DNA of 50,258 nt from Caldilineaceae bacterium (GTDB taxonomy: Bacteria > Chloroflexota > Anaerolineae > Caldilineales > Caldilineaceae), in contig JACKBA010000044.1 in NCBI GenBank assembly GCA_020634815.1, positions 1-50,258 of the forward strand, read 5' to 3'. Every line of letters starts with the position of its first letter. Positions within the stretch are counted from its first letter, which is position 1. The position numbers and the translations under genes were made by a program. This document shows, piece after piece, positions 35,386-43,232 of this stretch. Below the pieces are notes generated by a model. That model made no database searches and was not told the DNA's origin. It saw only the letters and a list, made by a program, of their open reading frames with translations.

Positions 35386-36229
35386 ATTCGCCAACCTCAC
35401 CAAACGCTACGGCAAATTCGCCGCCGTTGACAACCTGACCCTCTCCGTCAAGCCGCAAGAGGCGGTGGCACTGTGGGGCGTCAACGGCGCGGGCAAGACC
35501 ACCGCCATCAAGTGCCTGCTGGGCCTGCTGCGCTTTGACGGGCAGATCACGGTTGGCGGCTGCGATGTGCGCCGCCAGGGACGCGCCGCCCGCCAGTTGA
35601 TCGGCTACGTGCCGCAGGAACTGGCCTTCTACAAGGAAATGACGACGGTCGACATGGCCCAATTCTATGCGCGGCTCAAGGGTGCGCCGGCCGCGCGCAT
35701 CGCCCCGGTGCTGGCGCAGGTCGGGCTGGGCGAACAGGGCGGCAAGCGCGTGGGCGCGCTCTCCGGCGGCATGAAGCAGCGCCTGGCGCTGGCCCTGGCC
35801 CTGCTCGGCGACCCGCCCGTGCTGGTCATGGACGAGCCGACCTCAAACCTCGATACGGCGGCGCGCAGCCAGCTCCTGCACCTGCTGCTGGAAGTGAAGC
35901 GCGGCGGCAAGACGATCATCTTCTCCTCGCACCGCATCGAGGAGGTGGAGACGCTGGCCGATCGCGTCGCCGTCATGGAACACGGACGGCTGCAATTTAC
36001 CTGCACGGCCGGCGAACTGGCGCGGCGCGTCGGCCTGCGCACGCAGGTCAAGTTCCTGGTGCCGGGCAGCCAGCTCGACCAGGCGCTGGCCATCTTGCAG
36101 GGCGCGGGCTTGCAGGCGCGGCGCAACGGCGTGGGCGTCATCGTCGACGTCGCGCACGGCGAGAAGGCGCGGCCGATCCACACGCTGGGCCGCGCCAACA
36201 TCGAAGTCACCGACTTCGAGCTGGAGTAA
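35378..36229 (+). CDS. nosF: NosF, ABC transporter ATPase
   Basis: A 283-residue ATPase. Walker A is GVNGAGKTT (about residues 38-46), the Q-loop is GYVPQELAFY, the signature is LSGGMKQRLA, Walker B is VLVMDEPTSNLD and the switch histidine lies in SSHRIEE. It powers the NosDFY complex, thought to supply sulfur or otherwise mature the CuZ site. The start overlaps the nosD stop by 8 bases, and nosY begins 19 bases after its end, confirming an operon. The C-terminal 70 residues are the usual accessory domain of this subfamily. Confidence 0.95.
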   Translation: MIEFANLTKRYGKFAAVDNLTLSVKPQEAVALWGVNGAGKTTAIKCLLGLLRFDGQITVGGCDVRRQGRAARQLIGYVPQELAFYKEMTTVDMAQFYARLKGAPAARIAPVLAQVGLGEQGGKRVGALSGGMKQRLALALALLGDPPVLVMDEPTSNLDTAARSQLLHLLLEVKRGGKTIIFSSHRIEEVETLADRVAVMEHGRLQFTCTAGELARRVGLRTQVKFLVPGSQLDQALAILQGAGLQARRNGVGVIVDVAHGEKARPIHTLGRANIEVTDFELE

Positions 36230-36248
36230 GCGAGGAACGAGGACGAAG

Positions 36249-37079
36249 ATGAACGTTGCAATCATCTGGACGCTGGCCCAAAAGGAACTGGGCGACGCGC
36301 TGCGCAACCGCTGGTTCCTGCTCTATACCATTGCCTTTGCCGGCCTGGCGCTGGCGCTGTCGTACATGTCGCTGGCCGGCGCGGGGATCGCAGGCTTTGC
36401 CGGCTTTGGGCGCACTGCCGCCAGCCTCATCAACCTGGTGCTGCTCATCATCCCGCTCATGGCGCTGACCGTGGGCGCGCAGAGTCTGGCGCACGAGCAG
36501 GAGCAGGGCACGCTGGCCTATCTGCTGGCCCAGCCGGTGACGCGGCCCGAGGTCTTCCTCGGCAAATATCTCGGCCTGGCGCTGAGCCTGCTGGCATCGC
36601 TGGGGCTGGGCTTCGGCGTGGCCGGTGTGGTGCTGGCACTGTCAAACGGCAGCGGGTCGCCGGGCGCCTACGCCAGCCTCATGGTGCAGACCTTCCTGCT
36701 CAGTCTCACCATGTTGAGCGTCGGCTTCCTGATTTCGGCGCTGACAAAGCGGGCCGGCGTGGCCGTCGGCATCGGTCTCTTTCTGTGGCTGGCCTTTGTC
36801 TTCCTGGGCGATCTGGGGCTCATGGGCACGGCGATCACCATGCGCCTGCCCGTGGATCAACTGCTGTGGCTGTCGCTGCTCAACCCGCTCCAGGTCTTCA
36901 AGATGGCATCGATTCTCGACATCAACGCCACGCTCGACCTGCTGGGACCGGCGGGCATCTATGCCATGCAGGAATATGGCGACCGTCTCCGCCCCGTCTT
37001 TCTTGGGCTGACGCTGGCCTGGATTGCGCTACCGGCGCTTGCCGCTTACGTGCGCTTTCACCTGCGCGGCGACCTGTAG
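36249..37079 (+). CDS. nosY: NosY, ABC transporter permease
   Basis: A 276-residue permease with six predicted membrane helices. It shows the NosY/ABC-2 type layout: an N-terminal cytoplasmic ALAQKELGDALRNRWFLLYT, then VGAQSLAHEQEQGTLAYLLAQPVTRPEVFLGKYLG, which couples to the ATPase. It pairs with NosF and the periplasmic NosD. GAGGAACGAGG precedes the ATG. NosL follows after 23 bases. Confidence 0.93.
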   Translation: MNVAIIWTLAQKELGDALRNRWFLLYTIAFAGLALALSYMSLAGAGIAGFAGFGRTAASLINLVLLIIPLMALTVGAQSLAHEQEQGTLAYLLAQPVTRPEVFLGKYLGLALSLLASLGLGFGVAGVVLALSNGSGSPGAYASLMVQTFLLSLTMLSVGFLISALTKRAGVAVGIGLFLWLAFVFLGDLGLMGTAITMRLPVDQLLWLSLLNPLQVFKMASILDINATLDLLGPAGIYAMQEYGDRLRPVFLGLTLAWIALPALAAYVRFHLRGDL

Positions 37080-37102
37080 ACCGCAAAGTGAGGGAATGTT
37101 CT

Positions 37103-37576
37103 ATGAGTACCGCCCGTTGGTTCGTACTGGCGCTGGCCCTGCTGTTTGTGGCGGCCTGCGGACAACCGGCCACGCCGCAACCGGCCAAGATCCGCTTCGG
37201 CGAGACCATGTGCACCGAATGCGGGATGATCATCAGCGAGCCGAAGTTTGCCGCCTCGCTGGCCTATGAAGAGAGCGAGGGCCGCTTCAAGAGCCTGGCC
37301 TTCGACGATATCGGCGACATGATCGGCTATTTGCAGAAGCACGTGGAGCTGATCCCGGCCGGCACCTGGGTGCACGACTACGAGAGCGAGGAATGGATCG
37401 ACGCCAATACCGCCTTCTTTGTCGAGAGTAGCGCGATCCGGTCGCCCATGGGGCACGGCATCGCTGCCTTTGCCAGCGAAGAAGCCGCCAATGCCTTTGC
37501 GGGGGAGGTGGATGGCGTGGTGTGGGACTGGGGCCATCTGCGCGTCGAACATGCCATGGCGGGGCACCAGCATTAG
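37103..37576 (+). CDS. nosL: NosL, copper chaperone lipoprotein
   Basis: A 157-residue outer-face lipoprotein with signal and lipobox LLFVAAC (Cys about 19). The metal-binding motif MCTECGMII, conserved in NosL, and FVESSAIRSPMGHGIAAF follow. NosL delivers Cu(I) to apo-NosZ. The C-terminal His-containing tail (HLRVEHAMAGHQH) may add copper ligands. The start at 37103 has a GAGGGA site upstream. It ends just before another repeat-word gap. Confidence 0.94.
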   Translation: MSTARWFVLALALLFVAACGQPATPQPAKIRFGETMCTECGMIISEPKFAASLAYEESEGRFKSLAFDDIGDMIGYLQKHVELIPAGTWVHDYESEEWIDANTAFFVESSAIRSPMGHGIAAFASEEAANAFAGEVDGVVWDWGHLRVEHAMAGHQH

Positions 37577-37590
37577 AGGAAGAGGAAATG

Positions 37591-37630
37591 CAATTGTTGA
37601 TGAGTAATTGCTGATTGTTGATTGAGGATG
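37591..37630 (+). repeat. TTGATTG low-complexity words after nosL
   Basis: CAATTGTTGATG, AATTGCTGATTG and TTGATTGAGG units in the 122-base gap between nosL and the cytochrome gene. Same family of words as at 1-275 and 33861-33900. Confidence 0.6.
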
Positions 37631-37698
37631 GGCGCCGGAAACCGGGGCGCGGTGTTAGGCATTAATTTTCAACCAGATGGAGTAATGGAGTAGCGACA

Positions 37699-38130
37699 AT
37701 GCGCAAGCAAATCACCTGGATTCTGATCGCCGTATTGGCGATGATGGTACTGACGGCGTGTGGCGGTGACGACAAGAAAGAGGAAGCAGCGGCACAGCCG
37801 GCAGCAGCCGCGGCCGCACCGGCGGAAGCAGCCGCCGCGCCCGCCGGCGATGCAGCCAACGGCGGCAAGATCTATTCGACGGCGTGTGTGGCCTGCCACG
37901 GCCCCGATGCCAAGGGCGTAACCGGCCTGGGCAAAGACCTGACGACCAGCACGTGGGTCGGCGAACAGAGCGATACGCAACTTGTCGAGTTCATCAAGAA
38001 GGGGCGCGACGTGACCGATCCACTCAACACGACCGGCGTCGCCATGCCGCCCAAGGGTGGAAATCCAGCGATGAGTGAGCAGGAAATCGCCGACATTGTC
38101 GCCTACGTGCGATCCATTCATCAGCAGTAG
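37699..38130 (+). CDS. Monoheme c-type cytochrome lipoprotein (NosC-like)
   Basis: A 143-residue lipoprotein with signal and lipobox MMVLTAC (Cys about 21). An Ala/Glu/Pro-rich tether (residues 25-53) precedes one class I cytochrome c domain. Heme attachment is CVACHG; the axial methionine is likely in AMPPKGG; the C-terminal helix is MSEQEIADIVAYVRS. Placed directly after nosL, it is the probable electron donor to NosZ on the outer membrane face, equivalent to the NosC cytochromes of clade II loci. GGAG precedes the ATG. A cupin gene begins 6 bases after the stop. Confidence 0.92.
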   Translation: MRKQITWILIAVLAMMVLTACGGDDKKEEAAAQPAAAAAAPAEAAAAPAGDAANGGKIYSTACVACHGPDAKGVTGLGKDLTTSTWVGEQSDTQLVEFIKKGRDVTDPLNTTGVAMPPKGGNPAMSEQEIADIVAYVRSIHQQ

Positions 38131-38136
38131 GACGTC

Positions 38137-38529
38137 ATGTTACAATCGGGACAACTCAACATCTACAGTTTTCGCAATACGCACACGCGCGACGTCCAAC
38201 TGGTGCGCCTCTTCGAGGGCGAGGAGTTGCACGCCTACCTGCTCGTCGTGCCGCCCGGCGCCGAAATCAGCCGTCACGCCCACGAGAACAAGCACGAGAT
38301 CTTCGACGTGCTGGAGGGCGAGGGCGCGTTGGAGGTCGACGGACGCCGTATCGACGGCACGCCGGGGCGCTGCATCTTTGTGCCGGCGGGGACTGCGCAC
38401 AGTCTGCGCAACACGTCGAGCGCGCCGTGGACATTGCGCATTACCTGCCAGGATCGCGTCTACCCGCGTCACATCGGCAAGTTAGTCGACCGCGCGCTAC
38501 GCAAGCGGCTGGCGCGCATCTTTGGCTAG
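38137..38529 (+). CDS. Cupin-domain protein 1 of the nos-linked module
   Basis: A 130-residue single-domain cupin. Metal-ligand motif 1 is SRHAHENKHEIFDVLEGEG, motif 2 is PGRCIFVPAGTAHSLRN. The C-terminus is basic (RALRKRLARIFG). It begins 6 bases after the cytochrome gene, so it is part of the transcript. Function unknown: it may be a small dioxygenase, a sensor of a small ligand or a metal buffer. Cupins are too diverse for more. Confidence 0.85.
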   Translation: MLQSGQLNIYSFRNTHTRDVQLVRLFEGEELHAYLLVVPPGAEISRHAHENKHEIFDVLEGEGALEVDGRRIDGTPGRCIFVPAGTAHSLRNTSSAPWTLRITCQDRVYPRHIGKLVDRALRKRLARIFG

Positions 38530-38580
38530 CCGCAGGTGCAAGCCAGGGGCGCGGCAGAAACGAGGAAGGTAAGAGAGACG

Positions 38581-39501
38581 ATGGATATATTTGCGGGCAT
38601 CAATGGCTACGGCCAGGGCGAACCGTGGACGATCGGCGGGCTGGACCCGCTGCCGGAGGAAGAGTGGCAGCGCATGCGCGGCTTCCTGGCGCTGAGCGAC
38701 GCCGAAGTGCGCGCCATGCTGACGACGGTGGAGGCGCTCTTCAAGCGCGGCCACGAACTCGTCGTCGGCACCTACGACTATCTCCAGCGCAACGAGGAGA
38801 CCGCCGCCATCCTCGGCTGGGAGGAAGGCGCCGACCCCGCCCATCTGGCCGAGCGGCGCCGCTTCTTCACCGTGTGGCTGGCACGGCTGCTGGGCATGGA
38901 TTTCAGCGCCGACCTGGCACACTATCTCTTCCGCGCCGGCAAGTTCCATGCCGCGCACGGCCCGCGCCACACGCACGTGCCGCCCGTGTACGTGACCGGC
39001 TCCGTCAGCCTGGTCAACGCCACCTTCGCCCGCTTCATCATGGAGGAGATGCCCGGCCATGCCCAGGCGCCGCTTGCCCTGGCCGGCTGGAACAAGGTGC
39101 TGACCCTGCACCTCCATCTCATGCAGATGGGCTACCAGGCCGCGCAGAACATCGACCAGGGCGACTTCGCCGTGTCGTTCGTCATGTTCGGGCGCATGCG
39201 CACCGCCACCGGCGCGCATCAATTGCCCGTGAGCGTGGCTGACGGCGCCACGGTCCGCAGCGCGCTGCGCAAGTTCTTCAACTACTTCCCGCAGGCGCGC
39301 GGCGAGGTCTTCGACCCGGCATGGTCGGGCGGCGAACGCACCGACGCGCACGGCACGCCCTGGTTCACCGTAGAGCGCGAGTATGCAGTCAAGCCCATGT
39401 GGCGCGTCCTGCTCAACGGCAAGGATCTGAGCTACATCGGCGGCCCGGCCATCAGCTTGACGGCGGGCGACGAAATTCACATCTTCCCCCCAGGGCGCTA
39501 A
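38581..39501 (+). CDS. Protoglobin fused to a MoaD/ThiS-like beta-grasp domain
   Basis: A 306-residue protein. Residues about 25-200 resemble a protoglobin or globin-sensor domain: LSDAEVRAMLTTVEALFKRGHELVV, then LAHYLFRAGKFHAAHG with the likely proximal heme histidine near 123, and VPPVYVTGSVSLVNATFARF as in the following helix. Residues about 215-306 resemble a ubiquitin-like beta-grasp of MoaD/ThiS type: LPVSVADGATVRSALRKFF and the C-terminal VLLNGKDLSYIG, ISLTAGDEIHIFPPGR. It lacks the terminal Gly-Gly used for adenylation and thiocarboxylation. Heme sensing of NO or O2 in the nos locus is plausible. I chose the ATG at 38581 after GGAAGG/GAGAG; the frame opens at 38536. Confidence 0.7.
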   Translation: MDIFAGINGYGQGEPWTIGGLDPLPEEEWQRMRGFLALSDAEVRAMLTTVEALFKRGHELVVGTYDYLQRNEETAAILGWEEGADPAHLAERRRFFTVWLARLLGMDFSADLAHYLFRAGKFHAAHGPRHTHVPPVYVTGSVSLVNATFARFIMEEMPGHAQAPLALAGWNKVLTLHLHLMQMGYQAAQNIDQGDFAVSFVMFGRMRTATGAHQLPVSVADGATVRSALRKFFNYFPQARGEVFDPAWSGGERTDAHGTPWFTVEREYAVKPMWRVLLNGKDLSYIGGPAISLTAGDEIHIFPPGR

Positions 39502-39519
39502 CAGGAGGACGACAGCCAG

Positions 39520-39840
39520 ATGGCAGAACCGTTTATCGCAATGACCGCGCTGCAAGAGCCGGTAGCAGTGGCCGCCGACAGCATTGTCAGCCGCACCCTC
39601 TACACCGGCGACGACGTGCGCGTGATCCTCTTCGCCTTTGCGCCGGGGCAGGAACTGTCCGAGCACACGGCGTCACGGCCGGCCCTGATCCACATCCTGA
39701 CGGGCAGTGGCCGCATCGGGCTGGGCGACGAGCATTTCGATGCGGCGCCGGGCCTCCTCGTTCACATGGCGGCGGGACTGTCGCACAGCATCGTCGCCAC
39801 GACCGAGCTGCGTATGCTGCTCTATCTCTTCGGGAAATAG
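39520..39840 (+). CDS. Cupin-domain protein 2 of the nos-linked module
   Basis: A 106-residue small cupin with PGQELSEHTASRPALIHIL (motif 1, one clear histidine) and PGLLVHMAAGLSHSIVA (motif 2). It follows the globin fusion by 18 bases with AGGAGG upstream. The next gene begins 1 base after its stop, so it is tightly embedded. Such cupins often accompany NO- or heme-related genes, but its ligand is unknown. Confidence 0.85.
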   Translation: MAEPFIAMTALQEPVAVAADSIVSRTLYTGDDVRVILFAFAPGQELSEHTASRPALIHILTGSGRIGLGDEHFDAAPGLLVHMAAGLSHSIVATTELRMLLYLFGK

Positions 39841-39841
39841 G

Positions 39842-40975
39842 ATGAATCTTGCGACACACGCAACCGCCCCGCGCTGGCTGCGCCTGCTGCTGCTGGCCGC
39901 CGCCGTAGGTGGTCTGTTGCTGGGCATGTGGGCCGGGCTGATCCGGCTCGGCTGGCCCTGGCCGGTGCTGCGACCGGTGCTGCCGGTGCTGCACGGCCCG
40001 CTCATGGCGTGCGGTTTTCTCGGCGTGCTCATCGGGCTGGAGCGGGCGGTGGGCACGGGCTGGCGCTGGGCCTATGCCGGACCGGCGCTGGTGGCGACCG
40101 GCACGCTCGTCGCCCTGGCCGGCGTGCCTGGCTGGCCCGGCCCGCTGTTGACCACGCTGGGCAGCCTGATTGTGACCGCTGTGCTCGTCGGGCTCGTGCG
40201 CATCCAGCCCGCGCTCTTCACGGCGACGATGGCGGTGGGCGGCGCCGCGTGGGTGGGCGGCAACCTGCTGTGGATGGCGCGCTTCCCGCTCTCGGTGGCC
40301 GCGCTCTGGTGGACGGGCTTTCTCGTGCTGACGATTGCGGGCGAACGGCTGGAACTCAGCCGCATGCTGCGCCTGTCGCGGCCCGCGCAATGGCTCTTCG
40401 TCGGCGCGGCGGCGCTGCTGGTGGTGGGCATGATCGTGTCGGTGGCGGCGTACTCCGCGGGCATGGCCCTGGTTGGTATCGCGCTGGCCGGCCTGTCGCT
40501 CTGGCTCCTGCGCTACGACATCGCGCGACGCCGCGTCAAGGCGGGCGGCCAGGCACGCTTCACGGCGATTGCGCTGCTGTCGGGCTATGGCTGGCTGGCC
40601 GTGGGCGGCGTGCTGGCTGTTGCATATGCCGGTGTCAGCGCCGGCCCCTACTACGACGCCATCCTGCACAGCATCTTTCTCGGCTTCGTCTTTGCCATGA
40701 TCTTCGCCCACGCCCCCATCGTCTTCCCCGCCGTGCTCGGCGTGGCGATGGTCTACAGCACCCGCTTCTACGCGCCGCTCGTCCTGCTGCACGCCTCGTT
40801 GCTGCTGCGTGTGGGCGGCGACCTGGCCGGCTGGCCGCAGGCGCGGCTCTGGGGTGGGCTGCTCAACGCCGCGGTGATCCTGCTCTTCCTGGCCAGCACC
40901 GTGATCTCACTGCGGCCGCGTGCCGGCGCCACGACCTACGCCGCAGCGCAGCGCGAATCGGCGCGCCGGGGCTGA
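39842..40975 (+). CDS. NnrS-like multi-spanning membrane protein
   Basis: A 377-residue protein with about eleven or twelve hydrophobic helices. Histidines inside the membrane resemble the heme/copper protein NnrS: HGPLMACGFLGVLIGLERA (about residues 46-64), and ILHSIFLGFVFAMIFAHAPIVFPAVLG late in the protein. NnrS proteins relieve nitrosative stress and occur beside nitrite, NO and N2O reduction genes. Similarity is recognised by eye only. The start is 1 base after the second cupin, probably by translational coupling. It is the last gene of the nos-linked run. Confidence 0.65.
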   Translation: MNLATHATAPRWLRLLLLAAAVGGLLLGMWAGLIRLGWPWPVLRPVLPVLHGPLMACGFLGVLIGLERAVGTGWRWAYAGPALVATGTLVALAGVPGWPGPLLTTLGSLIVTAVLVGLVRIQPALFTATMAVGGAAWVGGNLLWMARFPLSVAALWWTGFLVLTIAGERLELSRMLRLSRPAQWLFVGAAALLVVGMIVSVAAYSAGMALVGIALAGLSLWLLRYDIARRRVKAGGQARFTAIALLSGYGWLAVGGVLAVAYAGVSAGPYYDAILHSIFLGFVFAMIFAHAPIVFPAVLGVAMVYSTRFYAPLVLLHASLLLRVGGDLAGWPQARLWGGLLNAAVILLFLASTVISLRPRAGATTYAAAQRESARRG

Positions 40976-41005
40976 CATCTGCTATACTGCCAGCAATCCA
41001 GCATG

Positions 41006-41026
41006 TCACGGCCGTACGTGCCGTGA
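41006..41026. other. Hairpin between the nos-linked run and lspA
   Basis: TCACGGC and GCCGTGA form a 7-bp stem with a 7-base loop, 22 bases before the lspA start. A TATACT box lies at 40983-40988 without a good -35. It could be a terminator of the upstream run or an lspA leader element. Confidence 0.4.
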
Positions 41027-41047
41027 ACGCAGCAAAGGTGGGAGCGT

Positions 41048-41545
41048 GTGAGCAGAGTCGGCCGTGTACTTGTCCTGTTGTTTGTCCTTTTTGCGCTGGT
41101 TGCCTGCGACCAGGGCACCAAGTCCATTGCGCAGAATCACCTCAGCACGACGGAACCCATCATCCTGCTGAATGGCATGGTGCGCCTGCAACTCATGGAA
41201 AACCCCGGCGCGTTCCTGAGCCTGGGCGCAGCGCTGCCGCCGATGGCGCAGTTCTGGATCTTCACCATTCTGGTCGGGGCAATTCTCATCGGGGCTACCA
41301 TCTACCTGGTGCGCGAGACGCACCGCATTCCGGTCGTTACGCTCATCGCCATCGCGCTGCTCCTGGGCGGCGGCATCGGCAACCTCATCGACCGCCTGGT
41401 CAACGAGGGGCGCGTCATCGACTTCATGAACGTGGGTATCGGCAGCCTGCGCACCGGTGTCTTCAACGTGGCCGACATGGCGATCATGGCCGGCGTGGGG
41501 CTGATCATGCTCTCCGCGCTGCGGGGCGACCGGACGGCTGCGTAG
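41048..41545 (+). CDS. lspA: Signal peptidase II (lipoprotein signal peptidase)
   Basis: A 165-residue inner-membrane aspartyl protease with four helices that cleaves prolipoprotein signal peptides. Family blocks are DQGTKSIAQ near the N-terminus, MENPGAFLSLG, GGIGNLIDRLVNEGRVIDF with the first catalytic Asp (about 114), and FNVADMAI with the second (about 143). The start is a GTG at 41048 after GGTGGGAG. It serves the many lipoproteins of this genome (NosZ, NosL, the cytochrome, the PhoD-like protein). The 3' end overlaps the convergent hydrolase gene by 41 bases. Confidence 0.95.
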   Translation: MSRVGRVLVLLFVLFALVACDQGTKSIAQNHLSTTEPIILLNGMVRLQLMENPGAFLSLGAALPPMAQFWIFTILVGAILIGATIYLVRETHRIPVVTLIAIALLLGGGIGNLIDRLVNEGRVIDFMNVGIGSLRTGVFNVADMAIMAGVGLIMLSALRGDRTAA

Positions 41546-42347
41546 CAGGTACGCCCGCCAGAAACGCATCGATCGCCGCCTGAACCTCGCGGCGATGGCG
41601 CTCCCGGTCGGCCGATTTCGATGTCACCTCGACCAGACGTGCAGCCGGAATTGCGCCGGCCAACTCCTCGGCAATTTCAACCGGATGGATCGGATCCCGG
41701 CGCGTGGCCAGGATCAGCGCCGGCGCGGCGATCGCTGAGCAGGCGGCCAGGCTTGGGCAGGGAGAGTCGAGCGGGATGCGCTCCAGCCGGGCGACGCGGG
41801 CACGGGCCCGTGCCTGCTCGAATTGACCAAGCAACGAGGCAGCCGCATCCGGCCCCGCGGCCAGCACCTGGGCATACGCGCCGCTGGCGGCGAAACGCCG
41901 CCGGCCTTCCCCGGCGCCATAGGTGCGGAGCAGCCAGGCGATGGCCGGGTAGACGAGCAGGTTGGGCGGCAGCGGCCGATCAAGCCACGCCGGCCGCGAA
42001 AGGACCAGTCTTCGCAGTCGCTGCGGATGGCGCAGGGCAACGTTGAGTGCCACACCGGCGCCCATAGAGATGCCGCCGATCACTGCGCTGGCAATGTCCA
42101 GGTGGTCGAGGAGCGCGACGAGGTCGTCGGCCATGGCGTTGAAATTCAGCTTCGTGGTATCGCCCAGCGGCGCGGTGGCGCCATGGGCACGGCTGTCCAG
42201 CGTAATCAGCCGGACGCCCGGTGGCGGCGTGTAGAGGTCAAGAATCTGGCGCGTGTCGCCGCCAAGCCCGTGCTGAAAGACGAACGGCGCGCCCGCCCCG
42301 CGGTCCTGAAAGTGGAAGCGAACCCCATCGCGTTCGAAAAAGGGCAT
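41505..42347 (-). CDS. Alpha/beta-fold hydrolase
   Basis: A 280-residue esterase or C-C hydrolase of the alpha/beta fold. The nucleophile serine is in GGISMGAG (residue 94), the oxyanion-hole region is FQHGLGGD, and the acid residue is likely in ATRRDPIHP. The catalytic histidine is not in the usual GH context; the candidate lies in DRERHRREV near residue 255. The start at 42347 shares one base with the preceding stop (TGATG), so translation is coupled. Third gene of a minus-strand operon with a sugar-acid-type isomerase and dehydrogenase. Confidence 0.85.
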   Translation of the reverse strand: MPFFERDGVRFHFQDRGAGAPFVFQHGLGGDTRQILDLYTPPPGVRLITLDSRAHGATAPLGDTTKLNFNAMADDLVALLDHLDIASAVIGGISMGAGVALNVALRHPQRLRRLVLSRPAWLDRPLPPNLLVYPAIAWLLRTYGAGEGRRRFAASGAYAQVLAAGPDAAASLLGQFEQARARARVARLERIPLDSPCPSLAACSAIAAPALILATRRDPIHPVEIAEELAGAIPAARLVEVTSKSADRERHRREVQAAIDAFLAGVPATQPSGRPAARRA

Positions 42348-43195
42348 CAGCCAGCCTGCGCGCCGACGGCTGCCAGTTTTTCGCGGAGAAAAGCGATGCT
42401 GGCCGGCACCTGGCTCTCGTCCAGGCCGTGAATGATCAGCGGACCCTTGTAGCCGGACGCCGCGAGCTTGCTCAGGTAGCTGTCAAAATCGAGATCGCCC
42501 TGCCCCGGCGCCGTCTTGCCCGGTGCGCCATCGCGGCTGACATCTTTGGCGTGGGCAAGGACGATGTAGCTGCCAAGCAGGCTGAAGGCATCGTTGAGGA
42601 TGGCACTCATGTACGGCAGCTTGATGGGGCGAATCAGGTTGGCCGCATCGAGCACCAAACGCAGCCGAGACGTATTGAAGGTTTCCAGCAGGCGCCGCGC
42701 TTCGTCGGCCGTACTGACGACATTGTTCACCTCGGGTTCGATTGCCAGCGTGACGTCGTACTGCTCGGCGTAGAGCAGGGCGCGATCCAGGGTGGCGGCC
42801 AAATCACCGCGCGCTGTGGGCGCCTGGTTGTCGGGGTGGGCCCGCCACATGTCGTCGGGGTCGCGCGTGCCCGTGCAGAGCGTGATGACATTGGTGCCCA
42901 AATCGTGGCAGATCGAAGCCAGCACGCCCAGCCGGCGCAGCCCGTCGGCGCGGGCGCGCCGGTCCGGATTGATCATGTTGAAGGTGCCGGAGATGGCAGC
43001 CATCGTCATGCCGCGCTCGTCAAACGCTCTGCGGATACTCTTGACTACCACCGGATCGACGGCATCGGGCAGCGTGGGCAGCCCCACGCAGGAAAGGTTG
43101 AACTGCACGGTACGCACCCCGTGCTCCGCCACGGCATCCAGCGTTTCGCCCACGGTCGGGCGCACGAACGTCTTGGCAAAAATCCCGATTTCCAC
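42347..43195 (-). CDS. TIM-barrel sugar isomerase/epimerase (xylose isomerase-like)
   Basis: A 282-residue protein of the AP-endonuclease-2 / sugar phosphate isomerase-epimerase superfamily. Expected metal-binding strands are LAIEPEVNNV (Glu), LVLDAANL (Asp), IVLAHAKDVS (His) and LIIHGLDESQ (final ligand region, less canonical). GTG at 43195 is the start: AAGGAG lies 7 bases before it and VEIGIFAKTF begins the barrel. The frame continues upstream into non-coding sequence. It lies between a Gfo/Idh/MocA dehydrogenase and a hydrolase, a common arrangement for inositol- or keto-sugar catabolism. Confidence 0.88.
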   Translation of the reverse strand: MEIGIFAKTFVRPTVGETLDAVAEHGVRTVQFNLSCVGLPTLPDAVDPVVVKSIRRAFDERGMTMAAISGTFNMINPDRRARADGLRRLGVLASICHDLGTNVITLCTGTRDPDDMWRAHPDNQAPTARGDLAATLDRALLYAEQYDVTLAIEPEVNNVVSTADEARRLLETFNTSRLRLVLDAANLIRPIKLPYMSAILNDAFSLLGSYIVLAHAKDVSRDGAPGKTAPGQGDLDFDSYLSKLAASGYKGPLIIHGLDESQVPASIAFLREKLAAVGAQAG

Positions 43196-43232
43196 GCTGC
43201 GGCTCCTTGTTGTGTTCCGCGTTGGTTGTTGT

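Noticed and set aside
31807..35403. Long minus-strand frames opposite nosZ and nosD
   Set aside because: nosZ and nosD are certain from ligand and repeat motifs; these antisense frames show no family features.
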